Below, piece after piece: positions 36,583 to 47,960 of a stretch of DNA of 64,000 nucleotides. The notes below the pieces were generated by a model. It was not told where the DNA came from. It did not search any database and saw only the letters and a list, made by a program, of their open reading frames with translations. The translations under genes and the position numbers were made by a program. Where the stretch lies: the NCBI GenBank assembly GCA_950022295.1, contig OX465595.1:278825770-278889769 (forward strand), given 5' to 3'. How positions within the stretch are numbered: position 1 is the first letter of the stretch; each line of letters starts with the position of its first letter. The stretch comes from Bromus sterilis. Lineage: Eukaryota; Streptophyta; Magnoliopsida; Poales; Poaceae.

Positions 36583-37658
36583 ACATCCCCAAGCTTAATT
36601 CCTGCTCGTCCTCGAGTAGGTAAATGATAACAAACATAATTTCTGTGGTGACATGCTACCAACCATATAAGAATTTTTAAGTAAGGCAATCAAGGCATGT
36701 AATTCAATTCAAGTCATAACAGGCAAGATTCAATATTTAGCATTGAAACAAGCAATACAAGAACATAAAGGTTCAAGAGCCCTCAATGTCCATGACTCGA
36801 ATGTCTCCAAATGGTGTTTGCGTGCAAGAAAGGGGATAGGGATATACGAGAAAAAAATATTTTTGTGTTGAGAACTCAATCTACTAATGTTTCACACTTG
36901 GTCTTCTTTGGATCTTATCTTGACTCATCCCCATACCACTAGCCAGGTACAAGACAAAATGATCCACTCCTTTTCGATATTTTGAGCACTCATGCAATGG
37001 ATGAGCGTAAGCAAGAAAGTTGACACTTAGGATGGCAAAGAGAGAATAATGGTGGAGGAGGAAGACAAAAAGGGTGTGAAAGGCTCACATCAATGAGGAC
37101 AATCATAGGAGAGAGAAAGCCAAATGATAGATATGATGTGAGGAGTAGGGATTGCCATGCAACGGATGCACATATGAGCTAAGGTAAGCTCTCCAATGGA
37201 ACTAGTGGGGGTGCATCCAACTTGCTTGCTCAAGAAGACCTAGAGCTCATTTGAGGAGGCTCATCATTGGAATATATAAGCCAAGTTCTATAGTGTGAAG
37301 GTCCCCACATAGCTATATGCATGAATGATAATCTCTATGGTGTACAAGATATAAAAGGGAGTACGAGTGTGGATCGCTCAAAAGGAATAGTAGTGTGCCC
37401 CCCTTCTCTCTTTTTATTTCTTTTTCTCTTTTTTCTATTTTTTTTTATTTTTTTGGTGGCCTCAATGGCTCTTTCTATTTCTCTCATTTGTCCTCTTTGG
37501 GATATTTTGATTTTATCCTCTTTAGGGTCTTTTCCTATTTTTAGGGGCAACACTCTATATATTACAAAAAGTATAGAAGATCTATCTTTCACACTTTGCA
37601 AAAGTACTCATCATAAAGAAAATGAAACTATCATTAAGTATACAAATGTATGCCTCTG
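36583..37658 (-). mobile_element. Non-coding interior of element B, part 1
   Basis: Matches 27652-28722 of unit 1. No coding domain. A frame of 128 codons (37321-37707) runs into the solo LTR and is not a gene. Confidence 0.8.
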
Positions 37659-37663
37659 CCAGT

Positions 37664-39182
37664 TGATGACCCACAACGTAAGGGATCGATTGCAGCGTTT
37701 TCGATAAGTAAGAGTGTCGAACCCAACGAGGAGCAGAAGGTAATAGCAAGTGACTTTGGTAAGGAGATAACTGCAAGCACTGAAAGATAACTTTTTAGGG
37801 GTTTTTCTTGGTATAAGCGACAGGAAAGTAAAAACGAGCAAAGTAAAAGGTACTGGAGAGTAACGAGTGTCCCAATCCTTTCTGAGCAAAGGAGAGGCCT
37901 AGCAACTGAACTTTATAAAAGCTAAAGTGTTCTTGAGGACACACGGGAGAGGTAGTCATGTGCTTTCGCCATATTCCGTATCGGTACTATGTGCTGTGTT
38001 GATAAGTGTTGAGTGGGTGGATCTATGCTAGTACACCCTCTAGACTAAGATAAGTGCACTCTTATGATTAAACACCTTGCAAGCATCCGCAAATACAAGA
38101 TAGTAATTAAGGCAAAAGCCTAACCATAGCAATACGATCGGTGATCCATTGTTCCCTTGTGCAAAAGCGTGCGAACTGGGGTTTAGGTTTCTGTCACTCC
38201 GGCAACCCACCGTAAGCATTCTTTATACACAACGCATTCCCCTAGGTCCTTGATAAGGCGAAGTGTTGAGTGTTCGACTCACACAACACCACTAGGAAAA
38301 TAACAACACAACTTAAATATCAACCAACACATATTACTTCAACATCATATGACTACTAACAACTAGACTTCTCCCATGTCCTCAAGAACTAAAGTAACTA
38401 CTCACAAGACATAAAAGAGATCATGATCAGTGGGATAAATAGATGATAAACAATCTGGACACAATAATATTTCTCCAACAAAACTCAATAGCATTCACCA
38501 CAAAGTAGTAATCAACACCGATAGAGTAGAGAGGATAGATAGTACGGATTACAACATGAGTTGCAATTGTGAGATGAGATTGGATGGAGGTGGAGATGGT
38601 GTTGATGATGGGGATGATGTTGATGATGATCTCGATGATGCCCGTGACGATGGTGATGACGATGGTGACGATCTCCCCTTCCGGGAGGTGATCTCCCCGG
38701 CGGAATCTGCCCGCCAGAGATGGCTTTTCTTCTCTGTAGGTTTCCGCCACGGAACGGCGGCGGAACTCCGAAAACTCTCCCTTTATTAGGGGTTTTGGAT
38801 GACGAAGAGTATATAGGCCAGAGGGGGGAGCCGAGAGTAGCCCCGGGGGTCCAGGCGCCCTCTTGGCGCGGCCAGGGGTGGGGTCGCGCCAGGTGGCCGC
38901 CTGGGCACCCTGTGGCCCCCCTCTGGTAGATCTTTTGCGTGTCTTCGTGATACTTCTGGAAAATAGCCTCCGTCGATTTTCAGGTAATTTGGAGGTATTC
39001 TTCTTCAGCAACTCAACGTCCACTTTTTACCGCTGAATCCTGCGTCTGCTGCTTCGGCACCGGAAAGTTGCAAATTGTGTAAAATAAGCCAAAACAACAT
39101 AAGAATAGCATCATATCATAAAATATATCAATGAATAAGAAAGAATTACTATATAAAATAGTGATGCATTTTGGACGTATCA
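37664..39182 (-). repeat. Solo LTR (WHAM-like) with target duplication CCAGT
   Basis: On the minus strand it starts TGATACGTCCAAAATGCATC at 39182 and ends GTTGTGGGTCATCA at 37664. CCAGT lies on both sides (37659-37663, 39183-39187). Unit 1 has the empty site with a single CCAGT at 28723-28727. No internal domain remains. The 198-codon minus-strand frame at 38427-39023 is LTR sequence. Confidence 0.95.
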
Positions 39183-39187
39183 CCAGT

Positions 39188-41039
39188 GTAGCAGGATATG
39201 CAATGATACTAGCGCGTCATGTAGCAATGATTAGGGTAAGGCCCAACTAGCATGCGGCTCATCGATCAAGCAAGTAGCATGTATGACATGAAGATCAATT
39301 CATGAGAAGGTGGATGTTGCATGGCAATGTATCTCGGAAGGCTATGGAAATGCCTTGACAGGTAGGTATGGTGGATGTTTTGAGGAAGGATATAAAGAGG
39401 TTTATGATGAAAGAGCGTATTGTGCCAAGGGTTTGGATCTACCGGCGAAGGTGGACGCCAACTCTCGTAGTGAGAAGGAGGCAATGCACGGCACAGGAGA
39501 GGCTAGAAAAATATGGGTAGGTGGAAGTGTCAACTTTCGAATACTTACATTAGTCCGAAGAACTCATGCACTTATTATCGGTAACTCTCAATCTAATAAG
39601 GAGGTTCACAAAGAGACAAGTAACCTGAGGATGAGTGTATAGGGGTTTGGTTATCCTTGCGCATCCTCGACTCATGCTACGTGAGTGTACCCTAATATTC
39701 GATCCCTCCAAAGAGTAGTGATCCATCTAGTAGCTAAAGTTCTCAACTAATTTTGTAAGTTTTGAAAATAAACACGGATTTTCCAAAATACGGCATCTAT
39801 CACTAATATGCTAAAGCTCTTGACACCAAAAGTGCAAACATTACTCAAAGCAATACCTTAAAACTATTGCAAGTTACTACTACAATTGAATAGCAACCTC
39901 AATTCCCTACTTCAAGTCAAGACACACAACTCAGTGCAACAGGAAAACTCTCTAAACAATATAAAAATGAAAACTCAAGAGAGTTCCAGCAACAAACTAA
40001 ACAAAATCTCTTAAAAATATAAGCATGAAAACTAAGAGCTAAACATGACAGCAGCTATGAAAAATATAAAGAACACACACAGCAAAGAGATAGGCATGAA
40101 AAATCCTATGATGTGTTCTAGGTTTTGAAAGTGGGGCGTGTTTCTCTCCCACACAAAGAAAGTTGGGTTCTAACTTGTTATGAACAGCAAACAAAGCTAA
40201 AGAAAACTAAAAAAGGAAATGAAGAGCGAGATGCTCCAAGCATAGCACATAACGCATGAAGTGATAAAAATATAGTGGAACGAAAGATGAACTGATAATT
40301 GTTGATGGAGAAGGGGATGCATGGGGGCATCCCCAAGCTTAGACGCTTGAGTCTCCTTGAATATTTCTTGGGGTGCATGGGGGCATCCCCATGCTTGAGC
40401 GTTTGACACTCCTGAATCTTCTTTCATCATCTTCCCTCGCACACTTGAAAACTCCCTTCATACATAACTCATCATAATCTGATTAGCGAGGTTAGTACCC
40501 ATAATAAAATATATTTTTCTCTACTGGAAATAAGGATATTCTTGAAGAGCTACTGTTTCTCAAGATTTCCAAAAAAATTGCAAAGAAAAAGAAAGCTTAA
40601 GGTTTGCAAAACGAAGAAAAGGAAAAACAGGACAGAATCTGTGAAAAACAGACTAGCAGGTAGTAAATAATTTTTTAGGGATACTTCTGCAACTCAAATC
40701 AAAAAACTCAGAACATAAGAAAGTTCCGTGATTGTATAGAGCATGCTGTGTAAAAATTTCAGCTCAAAAAGATGAACTGGGATTGTTCTGAAAATTTTCC
40801 AGTCACGAGGACAGAATCTGTTTTCTGGACAGCATGTCACAACTTTCACTTCCCTTGTCATATGAGGCTATAAATGGCACAAAGCTTGAAAAGTAAAGAT
40901 ACAATGATGTTTGTACAGTAGTAACAATCATCAAGACCACTAAAAATAGAACAAAAACAAAAAGGGAAACCTAAATTCGTTGCGGGCTGCCTCCCGAATG
41001 TGCTTCTTTAAAGCCATTAGCTAGGCTTGATGCAATAGA
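39188..41039 (-). mobile_element. Non-coding interior of element B, part 2
   Basis: Matches 28728-30577 of unit 1, with scattered substitutions. No polymerase or integrase domain is seen. Confidence 0.8.
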
Positions 41040-42934
41040 TCAAGTATTTTCAAGAAAATAACTAGCCTGTGTGACGGACTCAAAAGGCAACTTAATCTTT
41101 TTCCTAGGGAAATGTTCCATCCCCTTCTTGAGAGGGAATTGGAATTTGATAATCCCTTCTTTCATATCAATAACAGCACCCACGGTGCGAAGAAAAGGAC
41201 GTCCCAAAATAATTGGACAAGAAGGTTCACATTCAATGTCCATAATAGTAAAATCAACGGGAACATAATTTTCATTGACAATGATAAGAACATCATCGAT
41301 CTTCCCCAAAGGTTTCTTTACGGAATAATCGACAAGACGAACACCAAAAGAACAAGGATCAAAAGGTTTCAATTCAAATATATCATACATTATTTTGGGC
41401 ATAACGGAGGTACTAGCTCCAAGATGACATAAAGCATAGCAAGAGAAGTTATTCAACTTAATTTTAATCATAGGATACCAACCATCTTCTAGCTTTCTAG
41501 GTATGGAGGCTTCTACCCTAAGCTTCTCCTCCCTAGCTTTAATGAGAGCATTAGTGATATGCTCCGTGAAAGCAAGATTAAGTGTGCTAGTGTGGGGGTC
41601 TCTATACATCTTGTGAAGGAAACGAATAACTTCAGAAAGGTGCAATTATCAAAATCAAGGTCACTACTATCAAGTAAAGTGGTAGTGGTGTCCTTTAGGC
41701 TCACTTGTTTGGTAGCTTCTATAGTCATAGGAGTTTCTTCTTCCTCCTTTTCTCTAACCCATCTCTCTTTAAGTTTAGCCATCATCCTAATGTTTTCATT
41801 AATTTGCACTTGAATAGCATTCATAGGAGTGACCTTCCTCTCCTCAAGAGGAGAATTTCTAATTTTAAGAAATTCTACTTCATGGGCTAAATTGTCTACC
41901 CTCGACGAGAGATTATCTAATTTGTCTAGTTTTTCCTCTACACTCTTGTTGAAGGCTTTTTGGGTAGCGATGAAGTCTTTAAGCATAGTCTCTAATTCAG
42001 AAGTGGAGTTCTTGGTGCTAGGATAAGTGTTGTTGTTCCCATAGTTGTTGGAGGGGAACGGTCTAGGATTGCTACCAAAATTACTCCTATAAGCATTGTT
42101 ATTGAAGTTGTTTCTAGAGATAAAGTTCACATCTACTTGATCTTGAGCAATCAAAGAGTTTAAAGGAACATCATGAGGATCAATAGGAGATTGCTTGGTA
42201 AGTAGAGACATAATCAAGTCAACTTTTTCATTTAGGGAGGAGATCTCCTCGACAGAGTTTACCTTCCTACCTGTTGGAGCTCTTTCGGTGTGCCATTGGG
42301 AATAGTTGGTCATCATCTCATCGAGTAGTTTTGTGGTAGCACCAAGTGTTGTTGACATAAAGGTTCCTCCCGCGGCCGAATCTAGCAAGTTCCGCGAGGT
42401 AAAGTTCAAGCATGCATAAAAAGTTTGGATAACCATCCAAGTAGTCAAACCATGCGTAGGGAAATTCTTAACAAGAGATTTCATGCGTTCCCAAGATTGG
42501 GCAACGTGTTCATTATCCAATTGCCTAAAATTCATAATATTACTCCTCAATTGGATAATCTTAGCTGGGGGGTAGTACTTCCCATTAAAAGCATCCTTGC
42601 ACTTATCCCAAGAATCTATGCTATTCCTAGGCAAGGATGGAAATCAGATTTTAGCTCCTCCTCTCAAGGAGAAAGGAAAAAGCTCAATCTTAACAATATC
42701 ACCATCTACTTCTTTGTACTTTTGCATATCACAGAGCTCAACAAAATTATTTAAGTGCAAAGCAGCATCATCTCCAGCACCGGAGAATTGATCTTTCATA
42801 ACAAGGTTTAGCAAAGCAGGTTTAATCTCATAAGAAGGTGCTGAAGTAGCAGGTGTAGCAATAGGAGTGCAGATAAAGTCACTGTTGTTATGACTAGTGA
42901 AGTCACACAACTTGGTGTTCTCGGAGGAACCCAT
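41040..42934 (-). pseudogene. gag-protease pseudogene of element B (unit 2)
   Basis: Same order as in unit 1, starting at ATG 42934. Private breaks: a TGG-to-TGA stop at 42644-42646 in the gag core (GGAKI then stop), and an in-frame 141-bp loss that joins REKEEE directly to ETPMT. The first protease motif reads ALCHLGAS, so the catalytic aspartate present in unit 1 is a histidine here (codon at 41424-41426). The one-base shift between gag and protease (near 41640) is shared with unit 1 and so predates the duplication. Confidence 0.85.
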
Positions 42935-43067
42935 AGTAGCAGCAAGCAAGGTAACTATTTTTTTGATTTTTTATAAAGGACACTAAAGCAAAAACTGAAA
43001 GGTAAACTAACAAGACTAAAAAACAAAGATAAAAGGTAGTGTGCAACTCCCCTATCTTGAAGAGTGG

Positions 43068-43087
43068 AGTCCCCGGCAATGGCGCCA
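43068..43087 (-). other. Primer-binding site of element B
   Basis: Minus strand TGGCGCCATTGCCGGGGAC, one change from the tRNA-Asp-type site, five bases inside the LTR end. Confidence 0.75.
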
Positions 43088-43092
43088 GAAAT

Positions 43093-44751
43093 TGCTTTGA
43101 TGTCGCGAGAGTTGCTCGCCCCTCGTTGGTTACCCAAAGTGGAAGGTTGAGATGTAGACAGCAACAAATTTCCCTCGGTGAAGATACCAAGGTTTGTCTC
43201 CGTTAGGAATCCAACAACGACAGGAAGGTGACAACGGCGCCAGTAGTAGGCGGTTGACGTGGACCTGCACACACACAACAGATAACTTTGCTCCCAACGA
43301 GTTTAGAGATGTTGTCAATCCCTCTGGCCTTGTTGTTTACAAAGGATTAAACGTACGGGATATTAATGATAGTGATAGCAACGGAAAATTAAATAAAGCA
43401 GAAAATAAATAGTGGGTGTAAACAGTATTGGAAATATGGACCGGGATCCCATGATGTTCACTAGTGATGTCTCTCTCACAAAAGACGATAAAATAGCCAT
43501 GCGAGGTAAACAATTACAGCTGGGCAATTGACAGGATTATGTGCGCAAACCAATGCTAACTATGCTATAAAGAAAGGAAGAGGCTCAAAAGCTTGGGCGG
43601 TACGCCAAGAAAAGTAGACCGAGATCCATCTGCATCTACCTACTAATCATCCACCTTGAGATATCTATCCAGAACATTTCGTTGGTATTAAGTTGCGAAT
43701 CCCACCCAAAGTGTAAACTCAAAGCAACAGACAACTGCATTAAAGAACTTTGCGTAAAGTAAACAATCCTTGCACCCGCAAGTACAAGAACCGTTGTTTT
43801 CTTCCTTGTGGCAACATCACATCCCCTAGATTCATGTTTCTGTCACTCAAGCTAGTCATCGGGGGGCATGAACCCACAATCATCCATAACGCTCCCTCTT
43901 GGAGTCACTACCCACTACTTGGCCAAAGCAATAAACAACAATGGAGAACATGCAAGAATTACTCAAGAACATAAATATAAAAGAGGAGAATCAAATATAT
44001 TACTCAAACACAATCTGAACATAGTCTCATAATCCATCAGATCCCAGCAAACTCAGCATAGCAACAGCAGAAAGATTACATATGTGCCTCGATCATGTAG
44101 GGCATCTCACGAGGTCTAAACCATGAAGAACAAAGAGGGGAGGAGAACATCATATAGCTACTGATCATAGACCCATGGTCCAAGGTGGACTACTCACGGT
44201 TCATCCGGTAAGCATCCATGTTGGTGGAGAAGCTCCCGGAGGTGGTTCCTCCCTCTGGAAGGGTGCCGGGAAGAGGTCTCCTGGTGCTCCCGATCTTGGA
44301 AGCGCGGCGGCGGCGGAACAGAGGAGAGATCGCGAAAAAGGGTTCTCTCCCCGGAAGTTTCCCGTCACGGAGAACATATGGGCGAAGGGGGGTAGCCAGG
44401 GGGGGCCACCAGGGGTACAGGCAGCTCCCTGGCGCAGCCCCACCCTAGGGCGCGCCGGGAGGGCGCCTGGGGCCCTGGTGGGTCCCCTCTGGCCCCTCCT
44501 TGGTGATTCCCGAAGCTTCAGAAGCGCTGATTTTTTATTGGATTTTTCCCGAATTTTTGGAGCACTTTTAATATGGGGGGAAGCTGAAATAGAAAAACAG
44601 TAGAAAACAGGAACTGGCACTGGGGTGCACTGAGTTAATGGGTTAGTCCAAATATGATCAAAAGTGTATGGAAGTGCATCAATATCATAGCAATATCACA
44701 CAAAAGAGACATGGAGCAAGCAGAAATTATAGATACGTTTTCGACGTATCA
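43093..44751 (-). repeat. 5' LTR of element B
   Basis: 1,659 bp, exactly as long as the LTR of element A. Starts TGATACGTCGAAAACG at 44751. Its plus-strand neighbour is the flank 'ataaggcggg'. Confidence 0.88.
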
Positions 44752-45039
44752 ATAAGGCGGGACGGTATTCAACCCTGTCCAGGGCAAGAACCATGCGGAT
44801 CGACGGGGTTTGGGCCTGATCCCGACGAGATTGGTATTAAGCGAACAATGCCTTCTGAATCGCATAACATAAATACAATCCACATACACGCATGAGCAGA
44901 TAGCAGTGGAAAGATAATGGCGCACACGCATTTACAACCAACGAAAGAACTAAAGAGTTATATAGTTGTCTCCTGCTTTATCTCTGTCATATGACCGTAT
45001 CATATGAAAACAACACGGTAACTCTCAGACACAAACTAT
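44752..45039 (-). other. FKF1 downstream flank, probably part of the original 3' UTR or terminator region
   Basis: Low-repeat DNA between element B and the Mutator-like element. With the Mutator-like element and one target duplication removed, it would begin about 80 bp after the FKF1 stop codon. No gene of its own is visible. No expression evidence is available here. Confidence 0.5.
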
Positions 45040-45768
45040 TTCTACATAGGGACTGTCTAGGGCTCATGTACATGTTACATAGTTATGTCACATGTACTAT
45101 ATTTAGCCTAAAAACTAGCTTTAATTATTTGTTTGTTTAGCTTTTTTGTTTTTTTTCGCACAGAAAAAAAACTGTCAGGTAAGCTACGTCCAGTTTTTTA
45201 AGCGTGTTATTAAGCTGGACCGGCCCAAGTTTGAGGGTGGCCATAGCTTCGTTTTTTTTGTTTATTTCACGTTATTTATCCTTTTTCATTTATTTTTTAT
45301 TTTTTTTGTACTTTAAAATAATATAAATAAATATATTTAAATAATTTTCATAAACAGTTAAAATTGTTAATAAAGAATTTTTATAATATTAAATCAGAGA
45401 AATATTTCTCATCTATACAAAAAATACATTATGTATGACACAATTAATTATGTTATTTAATGAATGTTAATCAAGCATTTGAAAAAACATTAAATGTGTA
45501 TGGAATTTGTTTATCTTATATACAAAATATATTCAAATATTTATGAAAAAATATTGATCACGTATTTAAAAAATGTTAATCGTATGTGCAAAAAATATTG
45601 ATGATGTATTTAAAATTGCTAATCATGTATTAAAAAAATTAAACATATACAAAGAAAATATTGAACATTTATTTTTAAATTAAATAGAAAAATATACAAT
45701 TTTATGAAAAAATGTTGATCAAGTATTTAAAAAGTTGGTCCATGGCAGAAAAATAGTCGATCGTGGGA

Positions 45769-47320
45769 GTTGCACTTGGTATAGGAAAAATATCAGGGCT
45801 AGTTGCAAGTTGGATGTGCAGTTGCACTTGGTATAGGAAAAATATCAGGGCTAGTTGCAAGTTGGTGGTGCAGTTGCAACTTGGACCAAAAAAGTCGAGC
45901 GTAGTTGCGAGTCCATGGTGGCCTTGAAACTGTGGTGCGAAAAAAAGTCAATGGTGTGAGTTGCAACTTGTATAGGAAAAAAGATCGGGGCCAATTGCAA
46001 GTCGTTGGTGCACTTGCAATGTGCACGGAAAAATAGTCAAGCCAAATTGCGACTCGATGATGGACTTGCAACTGGTGGAAACAAAGTTGGGCGCCATTTG
46101 CAAATTGGTGGTGGAATTGAAACTTGAGCGGGGGAAAAAGTCGAGCCCAGTTGCAAGTTGGTGGTGGACTTGTAACTGGGCCGAAAAAAAATGGACTCAA
46201 TTACAAGTCGGTGGTGGACTTGCAACTGGGCGGTTAAAAAAGGTTGAGCCCAGTTGCAAATCGGTGGTGGAATTGAAACTTGAGCTGGGAAAAAAATCCG
46301 ATCCCAGTTGCAAGTCGGTGGTGGACTTGCAACTGGACGGTGAAAAAAGGTTGAGCCCAGTTGCAAATCGGTGGTGGAATTGAAACTTGAGCTAGGAAAA
46401 AAAAGCTGATCCCAGTTGCAAGTCGGTGGTGGACTTGTAATTGGGCCGAAAAAAAAGGACCTAGTTATAAGTCGGTGATGAACATGCAACTGGGGCGGTT
46501 AAACAAGGTCGGGCCCAATTGCAAATCGATGGTGGAATTGAAACTTGAGTTGTAAAAAAAATAGCCTAGCCCAGTTGCAAGTCAGTGGTGGACTTGCAAC
46601 TGGGGTGGAAAAATGTACTTAGTTACAAGTCGGTGATGGACTTGCAACTGGGGCGGTTAAAAACGGTCGGGCCCAATTGCATGTTGATGGTAAACTTGCA
46701 ACTGTGGTGGAAAAAAGGAGAAGGTGAGAGTTGCAACTTGAATAGAGAAAAAAGTCGAGCCCAGTTACAAGTCGGTGTTGGACTTGCAACTGGGTGGAAA
46801 AAATAGAATCATTTGCAAGTTGGTGGTGAACATGCAACTGGGGCGGAAAAATAGTCGAGCTTAGTTCCAAATCGATGGTGAAGATGTAACTAGTACAAGA
46901 AAAAAAGTCAGACAAGTTGCAAGTTAGTAGTGTGCTTACAACTGGGCGGGGAAAAAGTCAGCCGAGTTGCGATTCGATGGTGAACTTTCAACTGGACAAA
47001 AAAAAAGCCGATGGTGGGAGTTGAAACTGGGTGTGAAAAAATCCAGCTCAGTTGTGAGTTGATGATGGACTTGTAACTAGGCCGAAAAAGAGTCGATGTT
47101 TGAAGTTGCAACCGATATGAAGAAAAAAATTGAACCAACTTGCGAGTCAGTTGTGAACTTGCAACTGAGGCAGAAAAAAGTCAAATCCAGTTGCAAGTCG
47201 ATGGTGAACATGCAACTGGACGAAAGAAAAAAAAAAAGGTTGATGATGAAAGCTGCAACAACTGTGATAGAAAAAAAAGGTCGAAATCAGTTGCCGACTT
47301 GCAATTTGGACGAACAAAAA
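45769..47320. repeat. Tandem array of hairpin-forming repeats, about 25-30 units
   Basis: Units of about 50-57 bp carry an inverted repeat, best seen as CAGTTGCAAGTC, a GGTGGTG spacer, then GACTTGCAACTG, followed by an A-rich linker. The first two units repeat with a 52-bp period (ataggaaaaatatcaggg at 45781 and 45833). A 107-bp double unit repeats in the middle (ggttgagcccag at 46242 and 46349). Unit identity is higher in the middle and lower at the edges. Long frames on both strands come from the repetition and are not genes. Confidence 0.88.
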
Positions 47321-47348
47321 AAAGTCAGAAGCAATAATATTGCATCCG

Positions 47349-47431
47349 ACTTAGATGAGACATTGCTAAATCTGCAACATTTACAGCCACAACTCGAACA
47401 ATCAGGAACTTAGATGAGACATTGCTAAATC
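47349..47431. repeat. 24-bp direct repeat flanking 35 bp
   Basis: An exact 24-bp sequence beginning ACTTAGATGAGACATTGC occurs at 47349-47372 and 47408-47431, inside the Mutator-like element just right of the hairpin array. Confidence 0.85.
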
Positions 47432-47816
47432 ATTTTAAAAAAATCATGATTTTTAAAATAAAAAGTAAACAAGGAAAAGACAAAATTGAAAAGGAGAAAA
47501 TAAAAAATCATAATTTTTGGAAAAACTAAATTTGAAACAAATAAATGAAAAAAGAGAAAGAAAAAAGAAAACAAAAATGACAAAAGAGTAAAGACAAGGA
47601 AAAAAATACATGCAGCCATCCAACAATTTCTTGATTGACTAGATACACAAATAAGCCTCCGCATCTTTCCTTTCATTTTCGTGCAATGTAATGTTCACAC
47701 AAAGTGCAAATACACTGTCATTGGTTTGGCCCAGCGAACACAATCTGACATAATCTCAGAGCGAGGAACGTGAGCTAGGTGCGCGGGCAATAAAAAAACA
47801 CGCACAAATTAAACGG
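47432..47816. other. A-rich right part of the Mutator-like element, no gene seen
   Basis: Strongly A-rich on the plus strand up to about 47610, then mixed sequence up to the right terminal repeat. No frame with a recognisable domain. Confidence 0.7.
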
Positions 47817-47960
47817 TTTAGCCCAGTACATGTGACATCCTTAAATCTCATGTACATGCTACTTAGCAAAACCGTTCTACATAAGCATGTAAAAAAACTT
47901 TTTCCACATTCTTTTGCACTCATATTTTTGTACAGAACTCAGCATGGGACATTGACAGAA

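Larger units (their letters stand above)
35321..45636. repeat. Tandem duplication, unit 2
   Basis: Repeats unit 1 in the same order and orientation. It is longer by a 1,519-bp solo LTR plus 5-bp target duplication (37664-39187) and shorter by a 141-bp deletion in gag. Its right edge lies within the complete Mutator-like element beside FKF1, so unit 2 is the copy in the original position on that side. Confidence 0.88.
45049..47874. mobile_element. Non-autonomous Mutator-like element with 9-bp target duplication
   Basis: TTCTACATA flanks it at 45040-45048 and 47875-47883, the 9-bp duplication typical of Mutator-like elements. The ends form an imperfect inverted repeat of about 60 bp (45049-45113 and 47817-47874) sharing CATGTACATG and ATGTCACATGTACT. 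The 2,826-bp body has an AT-rich left part, a hairpin repeat array (about 45769-47320) and an A-rich right part. No transposase is encoded, so it would depend on an enzyme from elsewhere. It ends 77 bp after the FKF1 stop codon. Confidence 0.88.

Noticed and set aside
46037..46489. Long frames on both strands in the hairpin array (up to 150 codons, Pro/Cys/His rich)
   Set aside because: They follow from repeat units whose length happens to keep frame; the amino-acid pattern simply repeats with the DNA and no domain is seen.
45769..47320. Resemblance of the array to a CRISPR array
   Set aside because: The window is a plant nuclear genome, units are imperfect, there are no unique spacers of constant length and no cas genes.
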